Source: Streptomyces regalis (GTDB taxonomy: Bacteria > Actinomycetota > Actinomycetes > Streptomycetales > Streptomycetaceae). Taken from it: a stretch of 64,000 nt of DNA. The notes beneath the pieces were generated by a model. The model had not been told where the DNA came from. It worked only from the letters and a program-made list of their open reading frames with translations, and ran no database searches. Positions 17,397 to 26,620 of the stretch are shown piece after piece; within the stretch, counting starts at the first letter, position 1, and each line of letters opens with the position of its first letter. The DNA lies in contig NZ_LLZG01000354.1 in NCBI RefSeq assembly GCF_001509475.1, forward strand, positions 1 to 64,000, given 5' to 3'. A program made the translations under genes and the position numbers.

Positions 17397-18965
17397 ATGA
17401 ACGGTCTCGACTGGGCCGTGCTCATCGGCTACTTCGGCGTGATGGTGGCGATCGGCGTCTGGTCGCACAAGCGGGTGGACAACGTCAGCGACTTCTTCAC
17501 CGCGGGCGGCAAGATGCCGTGGTGGCTGTCCGGCATCTCGCACCACATGTCCGGATACAGCGCGGTGATGTTCACCGGGTACGCGGGCATCGCCTACACC
17601 TACGGCGTCACGTCCTTCGTCACCTGGTCCTTCCCCATCGCGCTCGGCATCGCCATCGGCTCCAAGCTGTTCGCGCCGCGCATCAACCGGCTCCGCTCAC
17701 GGCTTCATGTGGCCTCCCCGCTGGAGTACCTGAAGAACCGTTACGACCTGAAGACCCAGCAGGCGCTGGCCTGGTCCGGGATGCTGCTGAAGATCGTGGA
17801 CGTGGGCGCGAAGTGGGCGGCCATCGCGACGCTGCTGTCCGTGTTCACCGGCATCTCGCTGAACCAGGGCATCCTCATCACCGGCTCCATCACGGCCGTC
17901 TACTGCACCATCGGCGGCCTGTGGGCGGACGCGCTGACCGAACTCGGCCAGTTCGTCATCCAGTTGCTGGCCGGTGTCGCGATGTTCGTCGCCGTGGTCA
18001 TGAAGCTGGACGACAAGGGCATCGGCTTCTTCGACGCCTGGGACCGGCCGGAGCTGCAGGGCCACGGTGAGCCGCTGGTCGGCCCCTACGGCACGGTCTT
18101 CCTCCTCGCCTTCCTCTTCATCAAGCTCTTCGAGTACAACGGCGGCATGCTCAACCAGGCCCAGCGCTACATGGCCACGGCCAGCGCGTACGAGGCCGAG
18201 CGCTCGGCACGCCTGTCGGCGATCCTCTGGCTGGTCTGGCCGGTGGTCCTCTTCTTCCCCATGTGGATGTCGCCGCTGCTGGTCACGTCGGAGAAGGGGG
18301 ACGGCTCGGACTCGTACGGCCTGATGACCGAACAGCTGCTCCCGCACGGCCTGTTGGGCCTCGTCATCGTCGGCTTCTTCTCGCACACGATGGCCATGTG
18401 CTCCTCCGACGCCAACGCGATCGCCGCCGTCTTCACCCGGGACTGCGCGCCGGTGGTGTGGCGCAGGGCGCGGGCCTGGAGCGAGGGGCAGGGCCTGCGG
18501 GTCGCACGCATCACGACCGTCGTCTTCCTCGGCCTGTCCATGGCCGCCGCGACGCAGGTCAACTCCCCGACCTTCGGCGACATCATCACCGTCGTCATCA
18601 AGTGGGTCGCCGGCCTCATGGGCCCGATGGCCATCCCGATGATGCTGGGCCTGCTGCGCCCGTTCCGCCGCTCCGGCCCGACCGCCGCGCTCACCAGCTG
18701 GTCGATGGGTCTGCTCGCCTTCTGGCTGGTCAACTACCCGATCAGCTGGCAGATCGAGGGCGGCGTCCCGCTCCAGTACCAGGTCTCGATCCCGCTGGCG
18801 GTGTCGCTGGTCCTGTACATCCTCGTCGGCTTCATCAAGCCGGAGGACACCCCGGAGCGGCTCGCGATCATCGAGAAGATCAACACCGACGGGGACGGCG
18901 CGGCTGCGGCAGCGGTGCCGGCACCGGCGGGCCCGATGGAGGACGTGGTCCGCGCGAAGGACTGA
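17397..18965 (+). CDS. Sodium:solute symporter family protein (SSS), 522 aa
   Basis: The protein has about 13 hydrophobic segments, with SSS features near the N-terminus (DFFTAGGKMPWWLSGIS, then GYSAVMFTGYAG) and in the middle (FIKLFEYNGGMLNQAQRYMA). It should import a sugar-, acid- or vitamin-like solute with Na+; the substrate cannot be told. The ATG at 17397 has GGGAGG upstream. It is followed by a strong terminator, so it is probably a single-gene unit. Confidence 0.88.
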   Translation: MNGLDWAVLIGYFGVMVAIGVWSHKRVDNVSDFFTAGGKMPWWLSGISHHMSGYSAVMFTGYAGIAYTYGVTSFVTWSFPIALGIAIGSKLFAPRINRLRSRLHVASPLEYLKNRYDLKTQQALAWSGMLLKIVDVGAKWAAIATLLSVFTGISLNQGILITGSITAVYCTIGGLWADALTELGQFVIQLLAGVAMFVAVVMKLDDKGIGFFDAWDRPELQGHGEPLVGPYGTVFLLAFLFIKLFEYNGGMLNQAQRYMATASAYEAERSARLSAILWLVWPVVLFFPMWMSPLLVTSEKGDGSDSYGLMTEQLLPHGLLGLVIVGFFSHTMAMCSSDANAIAAVFTRDCAPVVWRRARAWSEGQGLRVARITTVVFLGLSMAAATQVNSPTFGDIITVVIKWVAGLMGPMAIPMMLGLLRPFRRSGPTAALTSWSMGLLAFWLVNYPISWQIEGGVPLQYQVSIPLAVSLVLYILVGFIKPEDTPERLAIIEKINTDGDGAAAAAVPAPAGPMEDVVRAKD

Positions 18966-19349
18966 GGAACGGCAAGGGCATGCGGACAAGGGCGGCCACT
19001 CCCACCCCGGGGTGGCCGCCTTTGCCGTTGCCCACTGCCGGGGCCTCCGGCCGACGAACCCGCTCGAAGGCCCGGTGTCGTGGTCGTCGCGGCACCTGGA
19101 GTGAGGCCGCCGACCTCGCACCCGGGGGGCCCTCGGTACCTGAGGAGTGGCAGCGCGGATAGGTGAGCTGTTCACCGAGAGGCCCGGGTGCCCGTGTCAG
19201 CGGCTGCGGCCCCGAGCTGAACCTCGCGGGTACCGGTCGGCCAACCCGAGCAGAGGGGGCACGGCCACGCAAGACCTGATCAGCTCAGCCGCGCAGGTAC
19301 CAGTCGGCCAACCCGGACGAAGCCCACACGGCCACGTGGCCGGATCTGC
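18966..19349. other. 384-bp stretch without a gene: terminator and decayed repeats
   Basis: Next to the symporter stop is a hairpin terminator (18988-19025). The far half holds degenerate copies of the 3' end of the leftward ADP-ribosylglycohydrolase gene (19221-19385). The middle (about 19030-19220) shows nothing recognisable. Confidence 0.6.
18988..19025 (+). terminator. Terminator after the symporter gene
   Basis: Arms GGCGGCCAC (18991-18999) and GTGGCCGCC (19012-19020) are followed by TTTGCC. The loop carries CCC/GGG that can extend the structure. It begins 25 nt past the stop codon. Confidence 0.75.
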
Positions 19350-19385
19350 TCAGGCGCGCGGGTACCGGGCCAGCCAGCCCGGCGC
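19221..19385. repeat. Three degenerate copies (about 66 bp) of the ADP-ribosylglycohydrolase 3' end
   Basis: The GGTACC-containing block that encodes the gene's C-terminus (around 19361) recurs around 19296 and 19229, each time followed by CCAACCCG- or CCAGCCCG-like sequence. Spacing is 65-67 bp. The two outer copies lie past the stop codon at 19350 and are partly decayed. Confidence 0.65.
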
Positions 19386-20465
19386 CGATCCGGCGGGGCC
19401 GTGCAGGGCCGGGCCCTGGGTCATCTCCATGGCGAAGTCGTCGGCGAGTTCGAGGATGGTGGGGCGGCCCTCCAGTTCGGCGAGCCAGGCCGGGGGCAGG
19501 GCCGTCTCGCCGTGCAGGGCGCCCAGCAGGCCGCCGGTGAGGGAGCCCGCGGCGGCGGACGGGCCGTCGTGGTTCACGGCGAGGCACAGCCCGTGGCGGA
19601 CGTCCTCGCCGACCAGGGCGCAGTACACGGCGGCTGCGAGCAGCCCGTCGGCCGAGCCGTCGGCCGCGAGCTCCTCCACCCGCGCCGGGGTGGGCATGCC
19701 CTGCCGTACGGCGCCCAGCGCGTGCTGCAGCGCGTCCGACACGGGTTCGTGCCCGGGCCGCAGGGCGAGCAGCGCGAGCGCCCGCTGCACGGCCCCGTCG
19801 AGGCTCTCCCCGCAGGCGAGACCGTGCACGATGACGGCGTACGCGCCTGCCGCCAGGTAAGCGATGGGATGGCCGTGGGTCTGCGTCGCGCACTCCACGG
19901 CGAGCTGGACGACGAGCTGCGGCTCCCAGCCGACGAGCAGTCCGAAGGGCGCGGAACGGGCGACGGCCTCGGGCCCGAGCTCGGCCGCGTTCTTGGGCGA
20001 CTCCAGCGTGCCCATGGTCTCGTCACCGAGGCCGAGCAGGAGCGCGCGGGTGGGATCCCGGCGGGCGTACAGCCACTCCTCCCGCGCCAGCCACCCGTCG
20101 TCCTTACGGCGCTCGTCGGGACCCCAGTCCCGCTGTGTGGCGGCCCAGCGCAGATACGCCCGGTGCAGATCGGTGGGCGGATGCCAGGCGCCGGTGTCCC
20201 GCCGGACCTGCGCTCTTATCAACCCGTCCACGCTGAACAGCGTGAGCTGCGTGAGGTGAGTCACGGCACCGCGCCGGCCATACCCGACCCCGAGATCGAC
20301 GAGCCCCTCAAGGCCGTACTGCTCCTTGATCTCGTCCAGCCCCAGCCCGTCCACCGGCGCACCGAGGGCATCCCCCACGGCCGCGCCCAGAAGCGTGCCG
20401 CGCACCCGGCTGCGGAAGTCCTGCTGTTCGGTACGGCCCCAGACGGCGCCGACTGTCGCACCCAC
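19350..20465 (-). CDS. ADP-ribosylglycohydrolase-fold protein, 371 aa, with altered metal motif
   Basis: The N-terminus (RGTLLGAAVGDALGAPVDG) and helical body match the ADP-ribosyl-[dinitrogen reductase]/ARH hydrolase family, which removes ADP-ribose from proteins. Family enzymes bind two Mg ions through an early acidic motif and a late GGDxDTxA-type motif. Here the late motif reads NHDGPSAAAGSLTG, with Asp/Thr positions changed, so activity may be modified or lost. The GTG at 20465 has GGGGAGG 5 nt upstream and is preferred over the GTG at 20510. The 3' end is flanked by degenerate duplications. Confidence 0.85.
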   Translation of the reverse strand: MGATVGAVWGRTEQQDFRSRVRGTLLGAAVGDALGAPVDGLGLDEIKEQYGLEGLVDLGVGYGRRGAVTHLTQLTLFSVDGLIRAQVRRDTGAWHPPTDLHRAYLRWAATQRDWGPDERRKDDGWLAREEWLYARRDPTRALLLGLGDETMGTLESPKNAAELGPEAVARSAPFGLLVGWEPQLVVQLAVECATQTHGHPIAYLAAGAYAVIVHGLACGESLDGAVQRALALLALRPGHEPVSDALQHALGAVRQGMPTPARVEELAADGSADGLLAAAVYCALVGEDVRHGLCLAVNHDGPSAAAGSLTGGLLGALHGETALPPAWLAELEGRPTILELADDFAMEMTQGPALHGPAGSAPGWLARYPRA

Positions 20466-20641
20466 CAAGACCTCCCCGTGACAGCGTCCGTCTGTACGAC
20501 GATTCGCCACTGTAATCGACCGGGGACGGTCAGTTCAGGGGGCGGAATGGTATGCGAGGTGTGACCGAAATGGTCATGAGTGATCCTGAGTGGCCAGCTA
20601 TCACCCGTACCGAGTGACATTGCTGCGCCATGCCCAATCCG

Positions 20642-20989
20642 TCACAGCCCGGCCTCCGCCTCGGCGGCCTCCCTGATCGCGCGGATCTCGTTGATGGCCT
20701 GCGTCGGGTCCTGCTCCCCCGCGTCCACGAGCTGCTCCAGTTCACGCAACCGGGCGGCCCGGTCCGGGTGCCGTTCGATCGCCACGAAGACGGCCCAGGA
20801 GTGCACGAAGGCCCGGAGCGGTGCGAGGCTCTGCGTCTGCTGGGCGTTCGTCGTGGCCTCGAAGAGGTGGTGCGTCAGGGCCGGGATCCTGCTCGGCGCG
20901 ATACGCGCCACTGCGGCCCGCAGCGCGTCCGGGGTCAGCTCGGGCATGGGGATCAGCGGTCCGTACGGGCCGTCGGTCTGGGCGCTCAC
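20642..20989 (-). CDS. DUF6247-like small protein, 115 aa
   Basis: The pattern PELTPDALRAAVARIAPSRI, then LAPLRAFVHSWAVFVAIERH and ARLRELEQLV, is shared with the 119-aa protein at 62925-63284 (TPAALRIALAQVAPHRL; FLEAWAVVVEVARNP), so the two are paralogues of the family I know as DUF6247. It is all-helical and cytoplasmic, with unknown function. The other copy overlaps a toxin-like gene; this one is alone. The GTG at 20989 follows GGAGG. Confidence 0.75.
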   Translation of the reverse strand: MSAQTDGPYGPLIPMPELTPDALRAAVARIAPSRIPALTHHLFEATTNAQQTQSLAPLRAFVHSWAVFVAIERHPDRAARLRELEQLVDAGEQDPTQAINEIRAIREAAEAEAGL

Positions 20990-21089
20990 GGTGACCTCCG
21001 GTGCGGGTGACTCGGTCCTCGTACGGTACCGGCGGAGTCGGTGGAGCGGTGCGTGGGCAACGCTTGTCACGGGGCTCACTTCCGGGTCT

Positions 21090-21923
21090 CTACGCCGCCG
21101 TCACGCCGGCCGGGCGGCAGTCCCGGCACCGGCCTGGCTGCAAGGACCGGAAGGCCCGGTCGCAGCCGTCGCAGTTCTGGAGGGGGTCGGGGCGGGCGGC
21201 CTCCGGCCCGGGGGCGGGCTCGTACGGTGGAGGCAGGAGGGCGGCGAGGCGGTGAGCCAGGAAGCGCGCCGGATGACGTACGCCTTCCCGCGGCAGCCCC
21301 GCCGAGAGCGTTCGCTGTACGTCGTCGGGGGCGACGCCTCGCTCCAGCCAGGTCGCTACAGCAGGCGCGAGGCGGCGCACATCGTGCTCGGCGAGATGGA
21401 GGCGGGGGTCGCGGACGCGGAGACCTACGAGCACGTTGCGAGCCGTGCGGTGGGCGGGCAGGTCGGGTGCGGACGGGATGTGCGCCTGTGCGGTCGGGGC
21501 CGGTTGTTCCGGCTCCTTGAGGTCCGGGGCCGGTTCGCGGCGAGGTGCGGGGGTCGCGCGGGTCGTACGCGCCTGGGGCTTGTTGTACGAGGTCGTGCGC
21601 GTCACGATCCGCCCCGACGGCAGGCGCTCCTTCGTGCGGGACAGATACCCGTGCCTCTCCAGCTCCCGCAGGGCCGAGGCGACGCGCGTCTCCCCCTCGG
21701 GGAACTTCGCCGCGAGGGCCTTGATTCCGACGAGGCTTCCGGTCGGGAGTGACTGAATGTGGACCGCCAGCCCGATGGCCGTCAGGGACAGCTCGGCGTG
21801 CTGGGCCAGATGGTTTCCGACGACGGTGAACTCTTGGTCATGGCTTTCGTCCACGTGGGCAACTCCGAGGGAGGAACGGGCGGGCCGGAGGCGTGCGTGC
21901 GCGCTAAGGTGCTGCTCAGTCAT
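21090..21923 (-). CDS. Helix-turn-helix protein with C-terminal Cys4 motif, 277 aa
   Basis: Residues 40-110 form a winged-helix-like domain (LTAIGLAVHIQSLPTGSLVG, then TRVASALRELERHGYLSRTK) of the type used for single-copy regulators and replication-linked proteins. A long Pro/Ala-rich linker and a helical segment follow. The C-terminus has CDGCDRAFRSLQPGRCRDCR, two CxxC pairs consistent with a zinc ribbon. Function and targets are unknown. The ATG at 21923 has AGGAAGAAGAG upstream. Confidence 0.75.
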   Translation of the reverse strand: MTEQHLSAHARLRPARSSLGVAHVDESHDQEFTVVGNHLAQHAELSLTAIGLAVHIQSLPTGSLVGIKALAAKFPEGETRVASALRELERHGYLSRTKERLPSGRIVTRTTSYNKPQARTTRATPAPRREPAPDLKEPEQPAPTAQAHIPSAPDLPAHRTARNVLVGLRVRDPRLHLAEHDVRRLAPAVATWLERGVAPDDVQRTLSAGLPREGVRHPARFLAHRLAALLPPPYEPAPGPEAARPDPLQNCDGCDRAFRSLQPGRCRDCRPAGVTAA

Positions 21924-22190
21924 CGGGAAGGTCTCTTCTTCCTGGGTGATCAGGCCCTCGCTCGGGATTGCAGTCCCGGCGGGGGCCGTTTGCTGTGTGC
22001 GGTTGTTCGTCGAGTTGGTGTGCGGCTGTTTTCGCCGAGATCGACGCTGCCTGACCAATTCGCCGACACGCCAGCGGAATTCGACGCGATCACTCGACCG
22101 GGTGACCAGGGGTGCGGTGGTCGACGGGCTGGGTGGGGCGGGTTTGGTTCTTTCCCCGGTTCTTTGTCTTTGGCGTCGGGCACGTCCGGG

Positions 22191-22625
22191 TCACTGGTCC
22201 ACGCGATCCGGCGCCAATTCCGCCCACACGGTCTTGCAGTTGGCCGGCGCCTCGTCGACGCCCCAACGGTCCGCGTACGCCGCCACGATCAGCAGACCCC
22301 GGCCCGATTCCGCGTCGTCGGCGATCGGACCGGGGATCCGCGGGATCCGGTCGCCTCGGGCGTCGGTGACCTCAATGCGGAGGGTGCCGTCGGGGTGGAG
22401 CTTCAGCCCGAGCCGGAAGTCCCGCCCCGGGACGCGACCGTGGAGGACGGCGTTCGACGCCAGCTCGGCCACGACATGCGTCCCGCCTTCGAAACGCCAT
22501 CCCCAGTCGGCGAGTTGGCGCTCGGTGAGGAGGCGAGCGAGTCGAGCACCTCTTCGAGTCGCGGACAGCTGAACCGCGAAGTGGTGCGTGAAAGAGGTGA
22601 CTTGGGGGAGGGATTTCGGACTCAT
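22191..22625 (-). CDS. RsbW-like ATP-binding (anti-sigma/serine kinase) protein, 144 aa
   Basis: A single GHKL ATPase domain (HATPase_c_2) is visible: the N-box VVAELASNAVLHGRV, then IEVTDARGDRIPRI, and the G2 box ESGRGLLIVAAYADRWGV. Proteins of this size are anti-sigma factors or serine kinases, and in Streptomyces they often sit beside XRE/DUF397 genes. It is divergent from the XRE gene at 22739, forming one kinase-XRE-DUF397 module (the abaA/whiJ-type arrangement). Confidence 0.88.
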   Translation of the reverse strand: MSPKSLPQVTSFTHHFAVQLSATRRGARLARLLTERQLADWGWRFEGGTHVVAELASNAVLHGRVPGRDFRLGLKLHPDGTLRIEVTDARGDRIPRIPGPIADDAESGRGLLIVAAYADRWGVDEAPANCKTVWAELAPDRVDQ

Positions 22626-22738
22626 GTCACTTAGCGTGGCGAGCCGTTCCTACGCTGAACAGCAACGACCCGGGTACGGACCGTGACTGTCCGGGTACAG
22701 GTCCGGGTCGTACTGCTCGTACGTCGGGAGGGACGAGG

Positions 22739-23551
22739 GTGGAGGACGAGGAGGCCGAGGCCGTACTCAGGGCGGTCGGACGGCAGATCAAGATGTGGCG
22801 CGAGGCCGCCGGAATGAAGCAGGGAGAACTGGGCGCCGCCATCGGGTACGGCGAGGAGATGGTCTCGTCGGTGGAGCGTGGGCGGCGCATCCCGAAGCCT
22901 GACTTCCTGGACAAGGCCGATGAGGCAGTGGGGGCGGGCGGGAAGATCTCCGCGATGAAGGAGGACGTGGAGAGGGCTCGGTATCCGAAGAAGGTGCGGG
23001 ATCTGGCGAAGTTGGAGGACGAGTCCGTCGAGATGGGCGCCTATACCGCCCTTCACATCCACGGTCTGCTCCAGACCCCGGAGTACACACGGGCGTTGTA
23101 CGAGACTCGGCGGCCCGCGCACACGGAGGAGGACATCGACCGGGTCGTCGCCGCACGCATGGCGCGCAAGGTCGTCTTTGAGCGAGTTCCCCGGCCGTTC
23201 ATCACCTTCGTCCAGGAAGAGGCCACGCTGCGGCGGCCGGTCGGAGGCAGGATGGTGCTACGACAACAGCTCGAACACCTTTTGGAGGTCGGCAGGTTGC
23301 GGCACGTCGAGATCCAGGTGATGCCAACAAGCCGAGCGGACCACGCGTACGTGAGCGGTTCGTTCCGCGTGCTGAAACTTCGGGACGGCAAAGCACTGGG
23401 TTACCTGGCGGCAGAGCTGCACGGCCGAGTGATCAGTGATCCCCGGGAAGTCCAGGTCATGGAGATGCGCTATGGAATGATCCGGGCGCAGGCCCTCTCC
23501 CCCCGGGAGTCACTGGCCTTCATCGAGAAACTTCTGGGAGAAGAGACATGA
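22739..23551 (+). CDS. XRE-family regulator with DUF5753 domain (WhiJ-like), 270 aa
   Basis: The helix-turn-helix occupies residues 10-60 (REAAGMKQGELGAAIGYGEE, VSSVERGRRIPKPDFL). DUF5753 follows (HIHGLLQTPEYTRALYE; RHVEIQVMPTSRADHAYV). The start is GTG 22739 behind GGGAGGGA. Its stop overlaps the DUF397 start by ATGA, so the two proteins are made together. The divergent RsbW-like gene completes the module. The target is unknown. Confidence 0.9.
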   Translation: MEDEEAEAVLRAVGRQIKMWREAAGMKQGELGAAIGYGEEMVSSVERGRRIPKPDFLDKADEAVGAGGKISAMKEDVERARYPKKVRDLAKLEDESVEMGAYTALHIHGLLQTPEYTRALYETRRPAHTEEDIDRVVAARMARKVVFERVPRPFITFVQEEATLRRPVGGRMVLRQQLEHLLEVGRLRHVEIQVMPTSRADHAYVSGSFRVLKLRDGKALGYLAAELHGRVISDPREVQVMEMRYGMIRAQALSPRESLAFIEKLLGEET

Positions 23552-23739
23552 CCACCACCGCACTGACGTGGTTCAAGAGCAGCTACAGCGGCACCGACGA
23601 ACCGGACTGCGTCGAGGTCGCCATAGCCCCCACCGCCCCCACCGTCCACGTCCGCGACTCCAAGAACCGGGACGGCGCACGGCTCGCGTTCACCAACGGC
23701 TCGTGGGTCGAGTTCGTGGCATTCGCGGGAAGGCGCTGA
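23548..23739 (+). CDS. DUF397 domain protein, 63 aa
   Basis: The typical pattern is seen: WFKSSYSGTDEPDCVEVAI, then VHVRDSKNRDGARLAF and SWVEFVAFAG. Translationally coupled to the XRE gene by an ATGA overlap (23548-23551). The gene ends 3 nt before the stop codon of the convergent NTPase-TPR gene. DUF397 proteins are small cytoplasmic partners of XRE/DUF5753 regulators. Confidence 0.9.
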   Translation: MTTTALTWFKSSYSGTDEPDCVEVAIAPTAPTVHVRDSKNRDGARLAFTNGSWVEFVAFAGRR

Positions 23740-23742
23740 CCG

Positions 23743-26541
23743 TCACTCCGCCACCCGGGATCGAACGGCGTCCCGCGTCTCGGTGAGTTGGGTGAGGATC
23801 GGGGTGATGCGGGCTCGTTCGGTGTCCGGGGCGCCGCGCAGTGCCTGGATCGCCTCGTCCATCAGAGCGAGATCCGCCTTGGCCCAGGACTTGGACCGCA
23901 TCAGCTCGACTTGGCGGTTGACGTCCGCCAGCGCTTCGTTCCAGAGACCGAGACGACTCAGAACCCGCACTCGCCAGGTATGGGCCCACACGTAGTCCGG
24001 GTTCAGTTCGAGAGCGCGGTCCAACTCCTCGCGCGCCTCGTCCAGTCGGTCCAGGCCGATCAATGCCCAACCCCGCTGGGCGAGAACCCACGCATCACCC
24101 GGACGTAGGTCCTTTGCGCGATCCGCATCGGCCAGGGCCCGTTCATGGGCACCAAGTTGACTATGAAGTCTCGACCTCTGCCCCAGCGCCCAAACATAGG
24201 TGGGGTTGAGCTCGATGGCTCGGTCGAGGTCCGCAATAGCGTCACCATGACGCCAAAGCAGCCCTAGGCAGACGCCGCGGCTCGCGTACCCTGACGCGTA
24301 CTCCCCATCGAGCTCAATGGCCCGGTCGTAATCGGCGAGGCCCGCCGCGTGACGGCTCGCGCTGACCAACGCGTCGCCCCGCTCGCACAGCACCCAGGGC
24401 TCATCGGGTGCCAGCGCGACCGCACGATCCAGGTCGGCCAGGCGTCGCATCCCGTCATCGCGCGAGCGCCATACACGGGCCCTGCGCACCAAGGCCCAGA
24501 CATACCCCGAATCCAGCTCCAGAGCGCGGTCCAAGTCCTCCATCGCCTCGTCGAGCTGTCCGAGTTGGTGACGTGTGACCCCGCGAGCCGCCCAGGCGGA
24601 CCAGTTGGTCGGATCGAGTTCAATCGCGCGGTCCAGGTCCCTGATGGCCGCTTCACTGTTTCCGGTCACACGGTGGTAGTCGCCACGCAGGCTGAGGCCC
24701 ACTGCGCTGCCGGGCGCAATCTCGTCGGCGCGATCCAGATCGGCAATGGCGGCGACAAGGTCACCCGCTCGTGCCCGCACGGCCGCCCTGGCGACGTACG
24801 CCGATGCCAGCTCCGGATCGAGCGTGACAGCACGGTCGAACTCGACCAGCGCGCCGGCGGTTTCGCCCTGGTTTCCCAGTGCTACACCCCGCAGCCGATG
24901 GGCCTGCGCCTTTCCTCGCGCATCAAAGCCACCCCGCGCGAGCAACAAGCCCAGGGCGTCGAGCGTTCCTCCTCGCCCAAGCGCCTCCGGCAAGTCGCTG
25001 CCCCACGTGCCAAGTACCTGCGCATCCGTGTCCGCGCCTGCCTGCGCCAGGGTCCGCGCCCACCGCCGGGCCACCGCCTCACCCTCTCCACAGGCGATCA
25101 CCACGTCCTTCAGCACGTCCGGCAACGCACCGCGTGCTCCGGCACACAACAGGTGATACGACTCAGCGAGCCGCAACTCCAGCCAGTCCTCGTCCGCCCA
25201 CAGCTCGCGGGCTTCACGGCCGGCCTCGGCTTCGGTGCGCCACTCCCCGAACACCTCCGCCAGTCGCGCCTGCTGCCGGGCCCAGCCACGCGGTGAGAGC
25301 CGCCGCTGCAACCGAAGCATCGGCTCCCGCACCAGATCGTGGTACCGCAGCCGATCACCGTGGTCGTCCACGAACGCCAGCCCTCGCAACCAGCCGAAGA
25401 GCGCGTCGGCCTCCTCGTCCTGGCAGTCCACGACGGCCCTGAACACATCCATGTCCAGACTCCGGGGCAACGCGCAGGTAAGTGCCACCGCCCGCCGTGC
25501 CGGATCCTGTTCCCACTTCAGGAAGCGTTCCACGGCCGTGGCGCCGGGGTCGCCGATGTCGCCCGGGTCTGCAGGGCGCTGCTCGGCAAGGGTCGAGACC
25601 AGGAGGGGCAGTCCACCCGTGAGGCGCAGCACCTCCTCCACCACTGGTTCGGCGACGACCCCTCTGTCCGCCAACAGCGCGCGTGCCTCCGCCTCGGTGA
25701 ACGGGTCGAGCGGTACGTCCGTCATGAAGTCGGCGAAGGCGCCCCAGCGAGCGGTGTCAAATGGGTGTTGCCCCGCCGTCACCACGACGACCGTGGCGGG
25801 CAGGGCGCCGTGCCGGTCGCTCGTCATCAGCTCGTGCAGCCATCCGTCGAGGAACGGCCTTGTGCGCTCGTACGTGTCGAAGAACAAGACTGTCCAAGGC
25901 GCCGTGGTCGCCGCGTCGCACAGTGCGCTCAACAGCACCGGTGTGAGGACCCGCTCCGGGGACAGGACCAGTTGCACGTCCTCCTGGCTCCGGAAGCGCG
26001 CGCTCAGTCCCGCTCGTAACCGGTCGGTACTCTGGGCGAGTTGAGAGGCGTCGATAGCGCCTGCGAAAGAGCCCACCCCGGGGACCATCCCCAGCCCGAC
26101 CAGCCCGGCCCGTGCCACCGCCATGCTGCCCGCGGACGGCCCGGCCGACCCCGGTTCCAGCGTGGCGAGTTCAGCCGCCTCAGCCTCGTGACGCCGCTCC
26201 CGGTGCGCGGCGAGCAGCCGCTCCAGTTCCTTGAACCTGTATCCCTGACGCGCGAATTGGCGACTGATCGCCGACATCGCCTCCGGCACGCTGCTCACGC
26301 TCTCGTCGACGTACGCGGTGAGCGCGCCCCTTTCGCGGGCGAGTTGCTCCAGCTCCCGCACGAGGAAAGTCTTCCCGACCCCTGCGTTCCCGTGCACATG
26401 GAACAGGAACCGATGCCGTTCGTCCTCCGGCGGAAGCTCGAAGTTCCTCCGGAACGCGGCCCGCTCGTCGGCCCGCCCCACGAAGCCGGCCCGCCTGCGC
26501 TGCCGGATCAGTTCCTGCATCGACGGCCGCGCCTGCGCCAC
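23743..26541 (-). CDS. STAND-like NTPase with TPR array, 932 aa
   Basis: The N-terminal NTPase has a Walker A at 50-59 (HGNAGVGKTF) and a Walker B near 216-223 (WTVLFFDTYE), followed by a helical arm and winged-helix-like region. From about residue 560 to 900 there are some nine to ten tetratricopeptide repeats of 34 residues, each with the signature DLDRAIELDPTYVWAL or a near variant. This architecture is that of signal-transducing STAND ATPases, whose TPRs sense or bind a partner. No effector domain is recognised at either end. The GTG at 26541 follows GAGGGGA. It is transcribed toward the DUF397 gene. Confidence 0.87.
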   Translation of the reverse strand: MAQARPSMQELIRQRRRAGFVGRADERAAFRRNFELPPEDERHRFLFHVHGNAGVGKTFLVRELEQLARERGALTAYVDESVSSVPEAMSAISRQFARQGYRFKELERLLAAHRERRHEAEAAELATLEPGSAGPSAGSMAVARAGLVGLGMVPGVGSFAGAIDASQLAQSTDRLRAGLSARFRSQEDVQLVLSPERVLTPVLLSALCDAATTAPWTVLFFDTYERTRPFLDGWLHELMTSDRHGALPATVVVVTAGQHPFDTARWGAFADFMTDVPLDPFTEAEARALLADRGVVAEPVVEEVLRLTGGLPLLVSTLAEQRPADPGDIGDPGATAVERFLKWEQDPARRAVALTCALPRSLDMDVFRAVVDCQDEEADALFGWLRGLAFVDDHGDRLRYHDLVREPMLRLQRRLSPRGWARQQARLAEVFGEWRTEAEAGREARELWADEDWLELRLAESYHLLCAGARGALPDVLKDVVIACGEGEAVARRWARTLAQAGADTDAQVLGTWGSDLPEALGRGGTLDALGLLLARGGFDARGKAQAHRLRGVALGNQGETAGALVEFDRAVTLDPELASAYVARAAVRARAGDLVAAIADLDRADEIAPGSAVGLSLRGDYHRVTGNSEAAIRDLDRAIELDPTNWSAWAARGVTRHQLGQLDEAMEDLDRALELDSGYVWALVRRARVWRSRDDGMRRLADLDRAVALAPDEPWVLCERGDALVSASRHAAGLADYDRAIELDGEYASGYASRGVCLGLLWRHGDAIADLDRAIELNPTYVWALGQRSRLHSQLGAHERALADADRAKDLRPGDAWVLAQRGWALIGLDRLDEAREELDRALELNPDYVWAHTWRVRVLSRLGLWNEALADVNRQVELMRSKSWAKADLALMDEAIQALRGAPDTERARITPILTQLTETRDAVRSRVAE

Positions 26542-26620
26542 CCGCGTGTCCCCTCGTTTGCTCGCCCAGACCCCGTGCCGTCACCATTCTGGTTCAAGGA
26601 GTACGTGAAGGCAGGGTCCT

